Assembly (NCBI RefSeq): GCF_023856365.1
Contig: NC_064537.1
Location: 1,958,001 to 2,022,000, forward strand
DNA: 64,000 nt
Source: Brienomyrus brachyistius
Taxonomy: Eukaryota; Chordata; Actinopteri; Osteoglossiformes; Mormyridae
Reading direction: 5' to 3'
Shown here: positions 47,156 to 51,300 of the stretch, piece after piece
Layout of the letters: each line of letters opens with the position of its first letter
How positions within the stretch are numbered: position 1 is the first letter of the stretch
Notes under the pieces: generated by a model
Told to the model about the DNA's origin: nothing
The model's input: the letters and a program-made list of their open reading frames with translations, nothing else
The model's database searches: none
Position numbers and translations under genes: made by a program

Positions 47156-47726
47156 GTCCTCTTCTAGCGCAGTTTATCAGTGATTTGGTTACAAAGACAC
47201 TAGTTTTCTATTATATGTATCTTTTTATCTCTTTAGTAACAGTTCAGGTGAAAAGCGGCACCGTTACAGAGAGTAACGGCGGCCGCCTCCATCTTTCGGA
47301 CGGCGCTGCTCACTTTCACTAGAGTAACAGCTTTATGGGGACAAATTGGGCACAAGACGTCCGTTTCCAGCCCTTTTCCAGTGTCAGACTGGGAAGACGT
47401 TTTACAGCAGACAAGAGACACTTTTTTCGTCCGATCGGGCTGCCGATCTCAGGTACTTACAGGGTTTTTGTTCCAGGCGGGAGGTCCGCTGCTTCGGGTA
47501 CCCTGTCCAGTCCGATGCTGGAACAATTAACCAGGCAGGAGTCCGGGGGTCCCAGGAGCGGACACGTACAGTTGGTGGGACAGGGGCTGCAGCCCGGGCC
47601 GCCGCCGGAGAGCCCCGCGGTTCCGATGCTGCACAGCGCACACAGCAGGCTGCAGGCGAGTCCAAACTTGGAGAAACAGACGCCATGTTCTCGCTTGGAT
47701 ACAGTCTGTCCATTTCCACAAGGCAT
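1..47726 (-). CDS. pkd1: pkd1, polycystin-1 (whole gene span; 3' end beyond window)
   Basis: Polycystin-1 is a very large membrane receptor that, in known vertebrates, assembles with polycystin-2 at primary cilia and cell contacts; loss causes cystic kidneys. Seen here: 31 coding exons with GT-AG borders, every junction in phase, 3,412 codons in total. The domain order is signal peptide, LRR, WSC, PKD, C-type lectin, Cys-rich region, PKD array, REJ, GPS, TM1, PLAT, TM2, TM3, which is diagnostic for polycystin-1 rather than PKD1L1/2/3 or PKDREJ, because only polycystin-1 combines N-terminal LRRs and WSC with the lectin and PKD array. Several exon lengths (for example 132, 176, 134, 160, 145, 157, 171, 144, 127 and 117 nt) equal those I remember for human PKD1. 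The remaining TM helices and coiled-coil tail lie off the left edge. Whether this is one of two teleost paralogues cannot be told. Confidence 0.96.
123..239 (-). CDS. pkd1: pkd1 exon 31
   Basis: Residues 3374-3412, 117 nt, phase 0 at both ends. VVLKQVPPQVDQASLEIDDF, then NSLVGSSFLILNGLPGE: the cytosolic loop after TM3, matching the polycystin-1 'DIDSCLDSSVLDSSFL' block. Acceptor TGTGTCAG, donor GTCAGT. Confidence 0.92.
398..524 (-). CDS. pkd1: pkd1 exon 30: third transmembrane helix
   Basis: Residues 3331-3373, 127 nt. SFITMSQQTTGHGEALLIGL followed by a hydrophobic helix (about 3344-3366) with VYPLYLLVLWVFRAARGK. Acceptor GGTTGCAG after a pyrimidine-rich tract, donor GTGAAG. Confidence 0.93.
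654..879 (-). CDS. pkd1: pkd1 exon 29: second transmembrane helix
   Basis: Residues 3256-3331. LQRAVSDGHIWLSLFDRPLR, then FTRLQRATCC and TM2 at about 3300-3318 (LLVHLILLANAVWYTL). HIWLS and RATCC...NAVWY are strongly conserved in polycystin-1. The donor GTAAAG at 653..648 keeps phase 2 into exon 30 and adds RNLSDRKWR after the helix; an upstream GTGACA would break the frame. Acceptor CTTCCAG. Confidence 0.92.
998..1141 (-). CDS. pkd1: pkd1 exon 28: end of PLAT domain
   Basis: Residues 3208-3256, 144 nt. GLSPAWMLQYVLVKDLQNGN, then YYFLVEEWLSVDNDRTDGRV, the closing strands of PLAT with the W-x-x-x-x-VxV/LxD block. Acceptor CCTGTAG, donor GTAAGA. Confidence 0.95.
1408..1578 (-). CDS. pkd1: pkd1 exon 27: PLAT domain
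   Basis: Residues 3151-3208, 171 nt. GTTAHVGISLYGREGRSGHR, then FTRNSLDIFQISTDSSLGNL and WKIRIWHDNKG, the PLAT/LH2 signature, a cytosolic lipid- and protein-binding beta-sandwich. Acceptor CCGCCAG, donor GTGTGG (a weak donor). Confidence 0.95.
2047..2227 (-). CDS. pkd1: pkd1 exon 26: first transmembrane helix and start of PLAT
   Basis: Residues 3091-3151. PNMVVLLTCLVGLLCYSVAA and the next few residues form TM1, followed by ILHRLDQLD and the first PLAT strand KYEVQVKTGWGHGAG. The acceptor is uncertain: only the AG at 2229..2228 (after GGGA) keeps the frame from exon 25, whereas the better-looking CCCCCCAG five bases upstream does not. The exon is therefore about 15 nt shorter than the human one as I remember it. 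Donor GTAGGT. Confidence 0.83.
2376..2634 (-). CDS. pkd1: pkd1 exon 25: GPS cleavage site
   Basis: Residues 3004-3090, 259 nt. Strand-rich end of the GAIN domain with the GPS motif ADHAVCSTSHLTSFAASLF. The catalytic tripeptide His-Leu-Thr is at residues 3070-3072 (codons 2438..2430), so autoproteolysis between Leu and Thr is expected as in known polycystin-1. The conserved GPS cysteines (SLCQYF, AVCSTS) and Trp (KVWRTDG) are present. Acceptor CCCACAG, donor GTGAGG. Confidence 0.95.
2987..3143 (-). CDS. pkd1: pkd1 exon 24: GAIN region
   Basis: Residues 2952-3004, 157 nt. GGDDFTGENLTIMAYLHSHP, then HKTISLNMFMETDHQPYTFF. Acceptor TATTACAG, donor GTAAGG. Continues directly into the GPS exon. Confidence 0.92.
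3396..4019 (-). CDS. pkd1: pkd1 exon 23: GAIN region
   Basis: Residues 2744-2952, 624 nt. Reads GLIHLVSQAPPPMPESEDR, then ILMHSRVLNEEPLVLRGTEI, HAFAFTLGGQARVIQLLVQV and SMEFQTENGTHIPIVSL, beta-strands of the GAIN-B region, ending QIFFSPLDG. Acceptor CCCTCAG, donor GTAAGG. High GC compared with its introns. Confidence 0.94.
4420..4564 (-). CDS. pkd1: pkd1 exon 22
   Basis: Residues 2696-2744, 145 nt. AVSREFICEECQNSTLNKLE and then TVTPTEIADNILNIMG, helical GAIN-A-like sequence. I chose the acceptor CGGGCAG at 4566..4565 because it keeps phase 0; an AG seven bases into the exon would break the frame. Donor GTGAGA. Confidence 0.9.
5014..5163 (-). CDS. pkd1: pkd1 exon 21
   Basis: Residues 2646-2695, 150 nt, phase 0. 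YETRSGMEVTKAERLYRVAV, then ALTSLDLNTVNDIQQTSAAL, a helix-rich segment. Acceptor TTGTGCAG, donor GTGAGA. Confidence 0.92.
5246..5592 (-). mobile_element. tRNA-derived SINE, full-length, with target-site duplication
   Basis: On the minus strand it starts with a tRNA-like head (GGTGCAGTGGTTAGCAC as A-box region, then a B-box-like GGTTTGAGTCTCC) and ends in (GGAT)n. It is bracketed by GCATACTATACA (5234-5245) and GCATACTGTACA (5593-5604), a 12-bp direct repeat with one mismatch, as left by LINE-mediated insertion. Same family as 53834-54457. It sits in intron 20. Confidence 0.85.
5760..5919 (-). CDS. pkd1: pkd1 exon 20
   Basis: Residues 2592-2645, 160 nt. TLEVVLPDVPTGYDSLAQWL, then LWDLLRQGDPQRVRELCLAL: a helical segment of the GAIN-A-like region following REJ. 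Acceptor TATCACAG, donor GTGAGA; seven TTAGGG hexamers lie just inside the donor-side intron. Confidence 0.92.
5920..6700 (-). other. pkd1 intron 19
   Basis: Almost wholly occupied by the shorter copy of the composite satellite: GCATGCTACAT-type units (about 5985-6245), then TGTGTCTGTGTCTCCGTG-type units (6255-6655). Confidence 0.85.
5985..6655. repeat. Composite satellite, intron 19 copy
   Basis: Left half: degenerate units around CATGCTACAT and GCAATGACATGCTA. Right half from 6255: TGTGTCTCCGTGTGAGTG / TTCCTGTGTCTG units. The joint reads ATCGTCTACATAGATTGTG, identical to the intron 18 copy. Confidence 0.85.
6701..6917 (-). CDS. pkd1: pkd1 exon 19: REJ region
   Basis: Residues 2520-2592, 217 nt. 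GYTDSDDSDAPLLYSLLVTR, then CEDFCVYKGTSSEH, LPPGF and VVEDDQGAAIMALNQ, very close to the conserved polycystin-1 'EFCVYKG...LPPGF' block. Acceptor CCCCCAG, donor GTGAGC. Both flanking introns carry the same composite satellite. Confidence 0.94.
8951..9890. repeat. Composite satellite, intron 18 copy
   Basis: 8951-9499 holds about 25 near-perfect 19-bp units ACATGGTAAACAGCATGCT, with some double CATGCTACATGCTACATGG. From 9511 follow TCTCTCGGTGTGAGTGTGTC / TGTATTCCTGTGTCTGTT units. The joint ATCGTCTACATAGATTGTG is at about 9499-9517. Confidence 0.9.
10178..10259 (+). mobile_element. Head-only SINE insertion (82 bp) with perfect 13-bp duplication
   Basis: Contains the same tRNA-like head as the full SINE (GGTGGTGCAGTGGTTAG and GGGTTCGAGGCC) directly joined to the ATGGATGG tail. 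Flanked by perfect copies of ATATGCCGGGTCA at 10165-10177 and 10260-10272. The body of the SINE is missing. Confidence 0.85.
10598..10880 (-). CDS. pkd1: pkd1 exon 18: REJ region
   Basis: Residues 2426-2520, 283 nt. YWTVKTLKNESLVLNMSTTS, then LRQGALRDGISYIFSLHVSD and IVLRPNLPPAGGSCSL, matching the REJ 'N-x-PPxxGxC' region. Acceptor CTACAAG, donor GTGAGG. Followed by the long intron 18. Confidence 0.93.
11290..11430 (-). CDS. pkd1: pkd1 exon 17: REJ region
   Basis: Residues 2379-2425, 141 nt, phase 0. VLVHSGRIPMVSLDCVSCKA, then VSQSSYVYLAGTCSNCEASH: the paired CxxC cysteines and the YVYLxGxC strand are hallmarks of the REJ domain. Acceptor GTCTCAG, donor GTAAGT. Confidence 0.93.
11431..13518 (-). 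other. pkd1 intron 16
   Basis: No gene. A degenerate SINE lies at about 11663-11780, an 11-base poly(G) at 12002-12012 and a 16-base poly(C) at 12433-12448. The remainder shows nothing I recognise. Confidence 0.75.
13519..13671 (-). CDS. pkd1: pkd1 exon 16: REJ region
   Basis: Residues 2328-2378, 153 nt, phase 0. Reads GPGHCSSLNFGLGSN and then LEANVTYTFRLTISKEGMSP, a typical REJ-module strand pattern. Acceptor GCCACAG, donor GTAAGG. Confidence 0.9.
14498..14700 (-). mobile_element. SINE-like element with L2-type tail
   Basis: Reading the minus strand, a diverged tRNA-like head ends in the tail complementary to TTTACATTCATTCAGCAGAT, the 3' end shared by fish L2 LINEs and their SINE partners. 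The same tail type ends the LINE remnant near 62930. Confidence 0.65.
14726..14950 (+). mobile_element. tRNA-derived SINE-like element
   Basis: tRNA-like head (GTGGCTCAGTGGGCCAAGC, then GGTCGCCAGTTC), the fish-typical CCTTGAGCAAGGCCCTTAAC motif, and a 3' tail TTTCCCTATGGGGGTCAATA ending in ATTATTATT. Confidence 0.75.
15068..18699 (-). CDS. pkd1: pkd1 exon 15: large exon with most PKD domains
   Basis: 3,632 nt, residues 1117-2327, one uninterrupted exon as in other vertebrate polycystin-1 genes. I count about a dozen PKD modules by their WxFGDG-type centres, including YTWDFGDGSQ, IFDMGDGKV, YEWSFGDGT, YLWDFGINE, YTWDFGDGN and FQWNFGDGT, with more divergent members (YSWILCDR, FSWDLLKD, YLWHVDN) between them. 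Numerous N-x-S/T sequons show an extracellular, heavily glycosylated stalk. After the last module (about FQWNFGDGT) the exon runs into the REJ region (CVRYRMEYLWEIF, VFSLSYLGIPLRKT). Acceptor TATTGCAG, donor GTAAGA. Confidence 0.96.
18923..19056 (-). CDS. pkd1: pkd1 exon 14: PKD domain segment
   Basis: Residues 1072-1117, 134 nt. Starts WWTFGDGDYRVYQYKPPYE, the PKD WxFGDG motif, then KKNVTYIYSQPG, the paired H/Y-x-Y-xxPG strand. Acceptor CTCCAG, donor GTAAAT. Confidence 0.92.
19057..19880 (-). other. pkd1 intron 13
   Basis: No repeat or gene recognised in this 0.8 kb intron. Confidence 0.8.
19881..20056 (-). CDS. pkd1: pkd1 exon 13: PKD domain segment
   Basis: Residues 1014-1072, 176 nt. 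Completes one PKD module (VTAQNHVSNLTEHYNVTV) and opens the next (GSNQTFSVSITMDISVEATI). Acceptor CCCGTAG, donor GTACAT, a slightly weak donor. Ends in phase 2 inside a Trp codon shared with exon 14. Confidence 0.91.
20309..20440 (-). CDS. pkd1: pkd1 exon 12: PKD domain segment
   Basis: Residues 970-1013, 132 nt in phase 0. Reads SYMATVEEGSDPTFKWTVDD and then VLNIIYQNDAVYKLS, very like the corresponding polycystin-1 segment. Acceptor CCTGCAG, donor GTGAGT. Confidence 0.92.
20562..21314 (-). CDS. pkd1: pkd1 exon 11: PKD-domain region
   Basis: 753 nt in phase 0 at both ends, residues 719-969. Contains divergent Ig-like PKD modules (for example DPGVYSFEVTSNDPDF) with several N-glycosylation sequons (NHSS, NDTI, NGTI, NQTF, NVTV). 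Ends RRVLMNTLV at a GTAAGC donor. Acceptor CTCCCAG. Confidence 0.92.
21497..21756 (-). CDS. pkd1: pkd1 exon 10: cysteine-rich LDL-A-like region
   Basis: Residues 632-718. Cysteine-dense (GCGELCAPIAVC, QETCLPLQQWCGFKSHCL, SPCTPSSCPNC), at the place of the weak LDL-receptor class A region of polycystin-1. The acidic calcium cage of true LDL-A modules is not apparent, so this is an LDL-A-like region at best. It ends in VHDYTFTLEAGEARHQL, the start of the next beta-sandwich. Acceptor TTCTCAG, donor GTGAGG. Confidence 0.9.
21757..23823 (-). other. pkd1 intron 9
   Basis: No gene. A SINE-like scrap lies at about 22300-22350, and 22795-22915 resembles the edge of a fish DNA-transposon remnant (ACTGGCGTAAAAGCCGGTACC). 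The stretch from 22990 to 23560 is AT-rich with no feature. Confidence 0.7.
23824..23968 (-). CDS. pkd1: pkd1 exon 9
   Basis: Residues 584-632. Reads LLLFPAMAFLQNGRLSSLEF and later VRLQVYRPDCEGLHLLQPG, a beta-strand-rich segment leading into the Cys-rich region. Acceptor TCTGCAG, donor GTAAGC; 145 nt, phase 0 in and phase 1 out. Confidence 0.87.
24209..24327 (-). CDS. pkd1: pkd1 exon 8
   Basis: Residues 544-583. Encodes VTVPNASILIAGTVVFHTH and onward, ending PSRGVEV. This is the linker between lectin and Cys-rich regions; no named fold is evident. Acceptor AATCAG, donor GTGAGG; 119 nt, phase 1 in and phase 0 out. Confidence 0.87.
24328..25825 (-). other. pkd1 intron 7
   Basis: No gene seen. 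Opens with a 17-base poly(G) tract (24337-24353) very near the exon 8 acceptor. The remainder is unique-looking sequence. Confidence 0.8.
25826..26040 (-). CDS. pkd1: pkd1 exon 7: C-type lectin domain, second half
   Basis: Residues 472-544. Has the core CTLD motif VWLGLSDI (the WIGL motif), then LRWVSGA, the third and fourth cysteines (GNVCVSL, HPCS) and the terminal FVCEF. The calcium-site motifs EPN/QPD and WND are not seen, so calcium-dependent sugar binding through the canonical site looks unlikely. Acceptor TCTGTAG, donor GTACAG. Confidence 0.92.
26095..26275. repeat. CTGC/CAGC tetranucleotide-type minisatellite
   Basis: Alternating CTGCCTGCCTGTCTGC and CAGCCAGC blocks, in intron 6 just inside the exon 7 acceptor side. 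Confidence 0.85.
26700..26955. repeat. Dispersed repeat, copy 1 (GTCCCCACA-rich, beside CA tract)
   Basis: Contains CCCCTAACCCCTACCCAG, GGGGACCTAAAAAATGGTCC and ACATTTGGTCCCCACAATG, and adjoins a CA array at its left. The same order of words recurs at 27618-27755 and 40828-41008. Confidence 0.7.
27618..27755. repeat. Dispersed repeat, copy 2 (diverged, beside CA tract)
   Basis: TTAACCCCTACCCAGCCATA, AACCAAACAAAATCC and a CTTTTTGATTCCATTCAGAT block parallel copy 1; it again follows a CA array. Confidence 0.6.
27978..28155 (-). CDS. pkd1: pkd1 exon 6: C-type lectin domain, first half
   Basis: Residues 413-472. It carries the CTLD opening CPEDGLL, then HCYQLLPEESSWSSARNQC and GDLAVVQTE, the usual CTLD pattern of an aromatic YxL strand, a W/A-rich helix 1 and a GxLAxV strand. 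Ends in phase 2 before a GTGAGT donor and continues in exon 7. Confidence 0.92.
28156..28964 (-). other. pkd1 intron 5
   Basis: No gene seen. A 13-base poly(G) run lies at 28212-28224; otherwise unremarkable sequence. Confidence 0.8.
28965..29627 (-). CDS. pkd1: pkd1 exon 5: WSC domain and PKD domain 1
   Basis: 663 nt, residues 192-413. The first part is a WSC domain: NYAACLPN, then CNALCFESGQRYGGL, HECLC, and SQCSAACTDS, with eight regularly spaced cysteines (a putative carbohydrate-binding fold). The second part is the first PKD domain, with an Ig-like beta-sandwich marked by LSWDFGDQTPW and HKYALPGSYIARA. Acceptor CCCCAG, donor GTGAGC. Confidence 0.93.
29882..30045 (-). CDS. pkd1: pkd1 exon 4: LRR C-cap
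   Basis: Residues 137-192. Begins INLSANPLDCSCKLVRL, with the classic LRR C-cap signature NPxxCxCxL, and holds later Cys residues in TRCERPPEV and LQTC. The acceptor is CACACAG and the donor GTGAGC. Ends in phase 1. Confidence 0.92.
30046..30948 (-). other. pkd1 intron 3
   Basis: No gene or clear repeat. Has a 13-base poly(G) run at 30475-30487. Confidence 0.8.
30949..31020 (-). CDS. pkd1: pkd1 exon 3: leucine-rich repeat 2
   Basis: A second 72-nt LRR cassette (residues 113-137), reading LDLSSNQISTLEERIC and onward. It has the same phase-2 borders as exon 2; the donor is GTGAGT. In the known protein the two LRRs bind matrix proteins such as collagen and laminin; that role is inferred here from family membership. 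Confidence 0.92.
31021..32257 (-). other. pkd1 intron 2
   Basis: No gene seen. A plus-strand open frame at 31328..31891 has no recognisable domain and atypical composition, and includes a 15-base poly(G) run (31650-31664). Confidence 0.8.
32258..32329 (-). CDS. pkd1: pkd1 exon 2: leucine-rich repeat 1
   Basis: Exactly 72 nt, one 24-residue LRR unit (residues 89-113). It reads LDLSKNRISSLDANLF and onward, matching the LxLxxNxIxxL pattern. The acceptor is CCACAG and the donor GTAAGT. It lies 15.1 kb downstream of exon 1, and phase 2 is kept on both sides, as expected for an LRR cassette exon. Confidence 0.93.
32440..32500. repeat. 18-bp tandem repeat, about 4 copies
   Basis: Unit ACTGCGTGGCGGGCATAC, in intron 1 close to exon 2. 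Confidence 0.85.
34075..34246 (-). mobile_element. Diverged tRNA-derived SINE
   Basis: The minus strand shows GGCTCAGTGGGTTAAGCC, a B-box-like GGTTCGAGCCCGG and CAGCAAGGCCCTTAACCCCC. No clear target-site duplication. Confidence 0.65.
37741..38045. repeat. (CA)n array with embedded ATGCGCAT words
   Basis: CA repeat broken by six copies of ACATGCGCATA-C/T-ACCC. Alternating purine-pyrimidine over most of 300 bp. Confidence 0.9.
38063..38312 (+). mobile_element. Diverged tRNA-derived SINE
   Basis: GATTGCAGGTTCCAATCCCC (B-box-like), CAGCAAGGCACCACTGAGGT and a tail with ACACACTTCATTGTTGTGCA and ACAATGACAATTAA, a common fish SINE layout. Confidence 0.65.
38870..39700. repeat. 65-bp degenerate tandem array
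   Basis: About a dozen units with CTCCTCCTTNTGCACTCCA, then GCTCATACTCCTCTG, GAGCCCCTCC and CTCCCTCTTAA. Two neighbouring units (39431, 39496) are exactly 65 bp apart and nearly identical. Confidence 0.8.
40751..40826. repeat. (CA)n microsatellite
   Basis: Nearly pure CA dinucleotides after a short ACGCACGC lead. A second CA tract is at 41013-41044. Confidence 0.95.
40828..41008. repeat. Dispersed repeat, copy 3 (CA arrays on both sides)
   Basis: GTAACCCCTACCCAGCCCTA, GGGGACCAAAAACATTGTCC and GGGGTCATTTGGTCTATG. (CA)n lies at 40751-40826 and 41013-41044. Confidence 0.65.
43817..44887. mobile_element. Possible non-autonomous DNA transposon remnant
   Basis: Ends look like imperfect inverted repeats: TAGGCCTGGGTAACGAAC on the left and, on the minus strand from the right end, TAGGGCTGGGCATCGTTC. 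The right end (GGTACTGGTATTGAAAAATT) is a common fish repeat word. I could not find a matching target-site duplication and no transposase is visible. Confidence 0.4.
45634..45905. mobile_element. SINE remnants around a GATA microsatellite
   Basis: A head-like segment (GTTGTGGGTTCAAATCCTGT) lies left of (GATA)n/(GACA)n, and an inverted tail (AAACTTTATTGATCCTAAAG) lies right. Probably two separate remnants. Confidence 0.5.
45798..45871. repeat. (GATA)n then (GACA)n microsatellite
   Basis: About 13 GATA units run directly into about 6 GACA units. A further (GATA)n is at 48305-48350 and (GGAT)n at 45358-45382. Confidence 0.95.
47109..47155. repeat. (TTA)n microsatellite
   Basis: About 14 ATT units, roughly 300 bp inside intron 1 from the exon 1 donor. 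Confidence 0.95.
47461..47726 (-). CDS. pkd1: pkd1 exon 1: start codon, signal peptide, LRR N-cap
   Basis: Residues 1-88. The ATG is at 47726..47724 with G at -3, and an in-frame TGA stands two codons upstream (47732..47730), which fixes this as the first Met of the frame. A hydrophobic stretch near residues 21-38 (FGLACSLLCALCSIGTAG) is a typical signal peptide. A cysteine-rich LRR N-cap follows, with Cys at about 46, 49, 53, 55, 64 and 68. The exon ends in phase 2 at a strong GTAAGT donor (47460..47455). Two other ATGs lie upstream in other frames. Confidence 0.9.
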
Positions 47727-48200
47727 AGCTCACTCGCATCGCATCGCCCTTGCTTTTGTAATTCGTCTCGGACCGGGGGGGAAAAAGCTGCCTCTCCTCT
47801 TAAGGTTTGCATAAAATTAGGAAAAGGTGGCGAAGAAAATTAAGTCTCGATATTGGTTCTCCCGTTTTTTTGTTTTTGCTTTTAACGGAACTAGCTGAAG
47901 TTCTTGGGAAAAAAAAGTTGCAGGCTCCCAGCTTAAAGGTTGCGAATAACTTCCTTCCCCGCTTCCCTTCCCCCGGTGCAATACCCCGCGTCTCCGCTAG
48001 GGCCGCCGGCAGCGCCTTCCTGCGCCTGACGTCCGCCGGCTTCCTTCGGAGATGCTGAGCAGGACAGCAGACACGATGCGCCCGGCCGCTCGGCACCTCA
48101 CACCTGGCGAAAACAGGATCGCTCGAGGCTGGTCCGGGATCCAGATTTCGGACAAAACCTTCAGCGCAACGCATTTCGTACTTAATAATTAGGTGAGAGT
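47727..48200 (-). promoter_or_regulatory. Presumed pkd1 promoter and 5' leader (GC/CpG-rich)
   Basis: The sequence around and upstream of exon 1 (about 47270-48170) is visibly richer in CpG than the AT-rich intron and distal DNA on each side, as in a CpG-island promoter. No TATA box at a convincing distance is seen and the transcription start cannot be placed. Minus-strand ATGs in other frames at 47739 and 47812 would open reading frames overlapping the main start if they are transcribed. Confidence 0.45.
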
Positions 48201-48304
48201 CCAGTGTGACTTAAAACTAATGTAGGTCATCTGAAGATTGGACACTGCAGCTGAAGTTCAAATTTTAAGAAGAAAAAAAAATATATATGCAGAAAAATAC
48301 ACAC

Positions 48305-48349
<45 letters not shown>

Positions 48350-51300
48350 GTTATAGGGGAGTAATACTGAGGTTATGTCCTTGAATTAAATGAAGATTGT
48401 GAAATTATGCTTGATTTGCAACTGGTAAAAAGTTGGTATTCCAATTCCATTCTGTTGTTCACTTTCAGTAAATTATTCAATAAATTACATGAAATATGCA
48501 AACACTTCATTATAAAACAGACTTCGTGATGATGGTTTATCGGAACGTAACCTCATCACATCCTGCGGAACGTCAGTATTTTGATTCTGAGTACAGGTGC
48601 ATGCCGTTCATCTGGCATCGTCAGGCCGTGTTTTTGGGAAGTTAGGGCCCAATGTTAGTGTGACTATTCCTCCAAGCTCGGGACTCGAGTCGCTCCGACA
48701 CCCTCCCAGGCCACACGAGTGCGCCAGCAAAGTACAACAATCAAACATGTTTATAATCTTTAGCTTCTAGTTCCCACAAATGGCTTCAGCAGCAGCCACA
48801 GAGTCACACTGCTCTCTCTGGACATGCGATGTGCGAACCAGGAAAACACTAAAAGCAGAATGCAGGACATTTCCTGTCAACCGCCACACAGGGGACATGT
48901 TAATGAGGACGGGACTGAAATGTCTATTTTACACCCTGTACAGTCCACATTCCTGCCAGTAGGAGCTGTTAAAAAATATGCACATATGCTTGTTTGACAC
49001 TAGAGGGAGCACCAGTCTCGACATGCATACAATGGGAGCCTGAGCCTGCAGTAGCTGGTCCTGGGCATTTAAAATCAGCTCACGGTTGCTATAGTCACAC
49101 ATGGATGTCATTATACTGGAAAATCAGCATATTTGAGAAGCTGCAGCTGGTTGTTTTAAACACCACCCCTTCCTGTCTCACATGAATCCATTCTGACTCC
49201 AGGCTTTCATTTTCCTCTTTAAGCTTGTTTGCACATCCACCGCTACGTGTTGTGCTCTGCCGGCCCCAGGAGGGCCTCCGTACGACGCTCCTTAACCCCC
49301 CCGCCAATTCTGCATCACAAACCCAAAGTCCCTTTCAGTTTCCTGTTCTCCAGCTGGGCCACGCGAGAGAGCCACTCCTACTGTGCTTGTGTTGGCGCCG
49401 GTCCACTCCGCAGACTCGCGGGCTGCCTGGCCGTTCGGCTGCCTTCCGCGGCTTCTGGGCCTCGGAGCGGGATCCCTCCGCTCTGTACCGAGGCAGGCGC
49501 CCCGCCGCGTTTCTGTTTGTTCGGCTGTTTGTTTGTCCTTTGGCTTGTTTGTTTATTGTTGCTAATGAAATAACTGTGCCGAGTGGGTCCCTCATTGGAA
49601 GCTCTGTGGCCTTAATGCGTCCCTCCTGTTTCACATTATTGCATGTACCCCCCCATCAGAGTGGATAGAGAGGAACTGATCACAGGATCACTGCACAGTT
49701 CAAGCTCATGCTGCCAGTGTGCCCCCCCTCCCCCCACATACACCTTTCGATATATGTGAAGGTCTGCAGGATGACATCAGTCTCCAAGCATCCGTCAGCA
49801 GCTGGTTATCTTGGCCAACTGATGCCCACTGCTACATCTGCCATCTCCCTCCATCAAAGTCTGTTCTTCATCTCTGGATTCCCTCCAGTGCAGGCCTGCT
49901 GCTTCCGTGCGCAGTGTGCAGATTGCGGCGGCTAGGCAGGCTGAGCCACACCCAGACACTGCATCCCTTGTGGATCTGACCTGCGTTTCGACATCCCCTC
50001 CATCTGTGGGAGTGGATTCCTGTATCTGGACTCCGTACACCCAGACATTGGTAAGGCATGCTGATCAGTCTGATAGACCGCCTTCTTCCAATGGAATACC
50101 AGAGAATGACCACCCTGAGAGGACTGCCTACATGCAAGGGAACTGTATGACCATCCTATCAAGCCGGCACCTCCTAACAGACCTCCTTTTCTTTAGTGTT
50201 TACCCTGTTCCCTAAATAAACCTTGGCATTACCTGTGGTACTATCTGGACTCTTGTTCTAAGTCTCCTTGCCTGCCCCAACATACACATAAATAAACCAA
50301 GAATATATTTATTTGTGCTTTTATGCCAAAGTAGACCATTGAAATGTAAGCATCATCACTGCATCTATATTTCTCCACTTCGGGCACTATGGCAGGCTAC
50401 CACATTACATGCCTCTCCATAAACCCACGGAGACCTGCACTCTGTAAACGTCCTGATGTTCACTGACACATTTGAGGTGACCAGATTTGTTCAGGGACAC
50501 ACTGGTACAGCTGCCTCTCCTGATCTGAACCTGTCACATTCAGGCCAGAAAGATGCTGCTATCTCCTTTACACCACTCTGTTCAGTGTGCAAATCTCAGC
50601 CTGAATCGCTCATGTCCCGTAAATGCTGAGATGTTCTTGCAATCAACCCAACCTGGGGAAGCAACCCCACTGAGGTCAGCGTCTCCGGCGCCCTTTGGGG
50701 GAAATGGAATTCTGGGTAAGAAATTCCATTCAAATTCTTCAAATTCTGAAGAAGAAGCCGTCAGAAAGAGTTTCAATGCTGGAAATGCTCCTCGCTGGAA
50801 CCTGGGATATCGGGAAACAGGAGAACATCATTGCAGCTGACAGTGCTGCTGCCAGGAAGTACAAAAATCAACAGCAGGCCTCAGCGTTAACTTATGAACT
50901 AATTATCATTTTGCAGGAGCTGACAGAGGCTGAAGTGCAGCCATGTCCTGGGCCCCCCCCCCTTTCCCCCCCCTTTCCTCCCTCTGCCATGTGTCCCTCC
51001 TTCCGGGTCGCCCATGCGTGTGTCACACGAGCACAGCTGTAAACACAGAGTCCTGCTCCAGGAAGCAAGGGAGCCTGGCAGCTCTGGGGGTGGGGGGTTC
51101 CCCCTTCATATGGGCTTATAAACAGACAAATCAGGGAGCCAGCAATGACAGCAGGGCGGGACATCTGGGAAGAGAAGCGGAGCAGTGATTGGTTGGTGTA
51201 GCGAGAGGGCAGTTGCATGGTTGAGGTAATCATTAACTGCCCCGTAGCAGGGTCAGATTGATCTAGTTGCTCTGATGGGCCCCTGGGAAGTACTACAAAA

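Larger units (their letters stand above)
32330..47460 (-). other. pkd1 intron 1 (15.1 kb)
   Basis: Lies between the signal-peptide exon and LRR 1. Contents: an 18-bp tandem repeat at 32440-32500, tRNA-derived SINE remnants at 34075-34246, 38063-38312 and 45634-45780, a 65-bp degenerate tandem array at 38870-39700, CA-rich arrays at 37741-38045, 40751-40826 and 41013-41044, a repeat copy at 40828-41008, a possible DNA-transposon remnant at 43817-44887, tetranucleotide arrays at 45358-45382 and 45798-45871, and (TTA)n at 47109-47155. No supported exon or nested gene was found on either strand. Confidence 0.85.
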
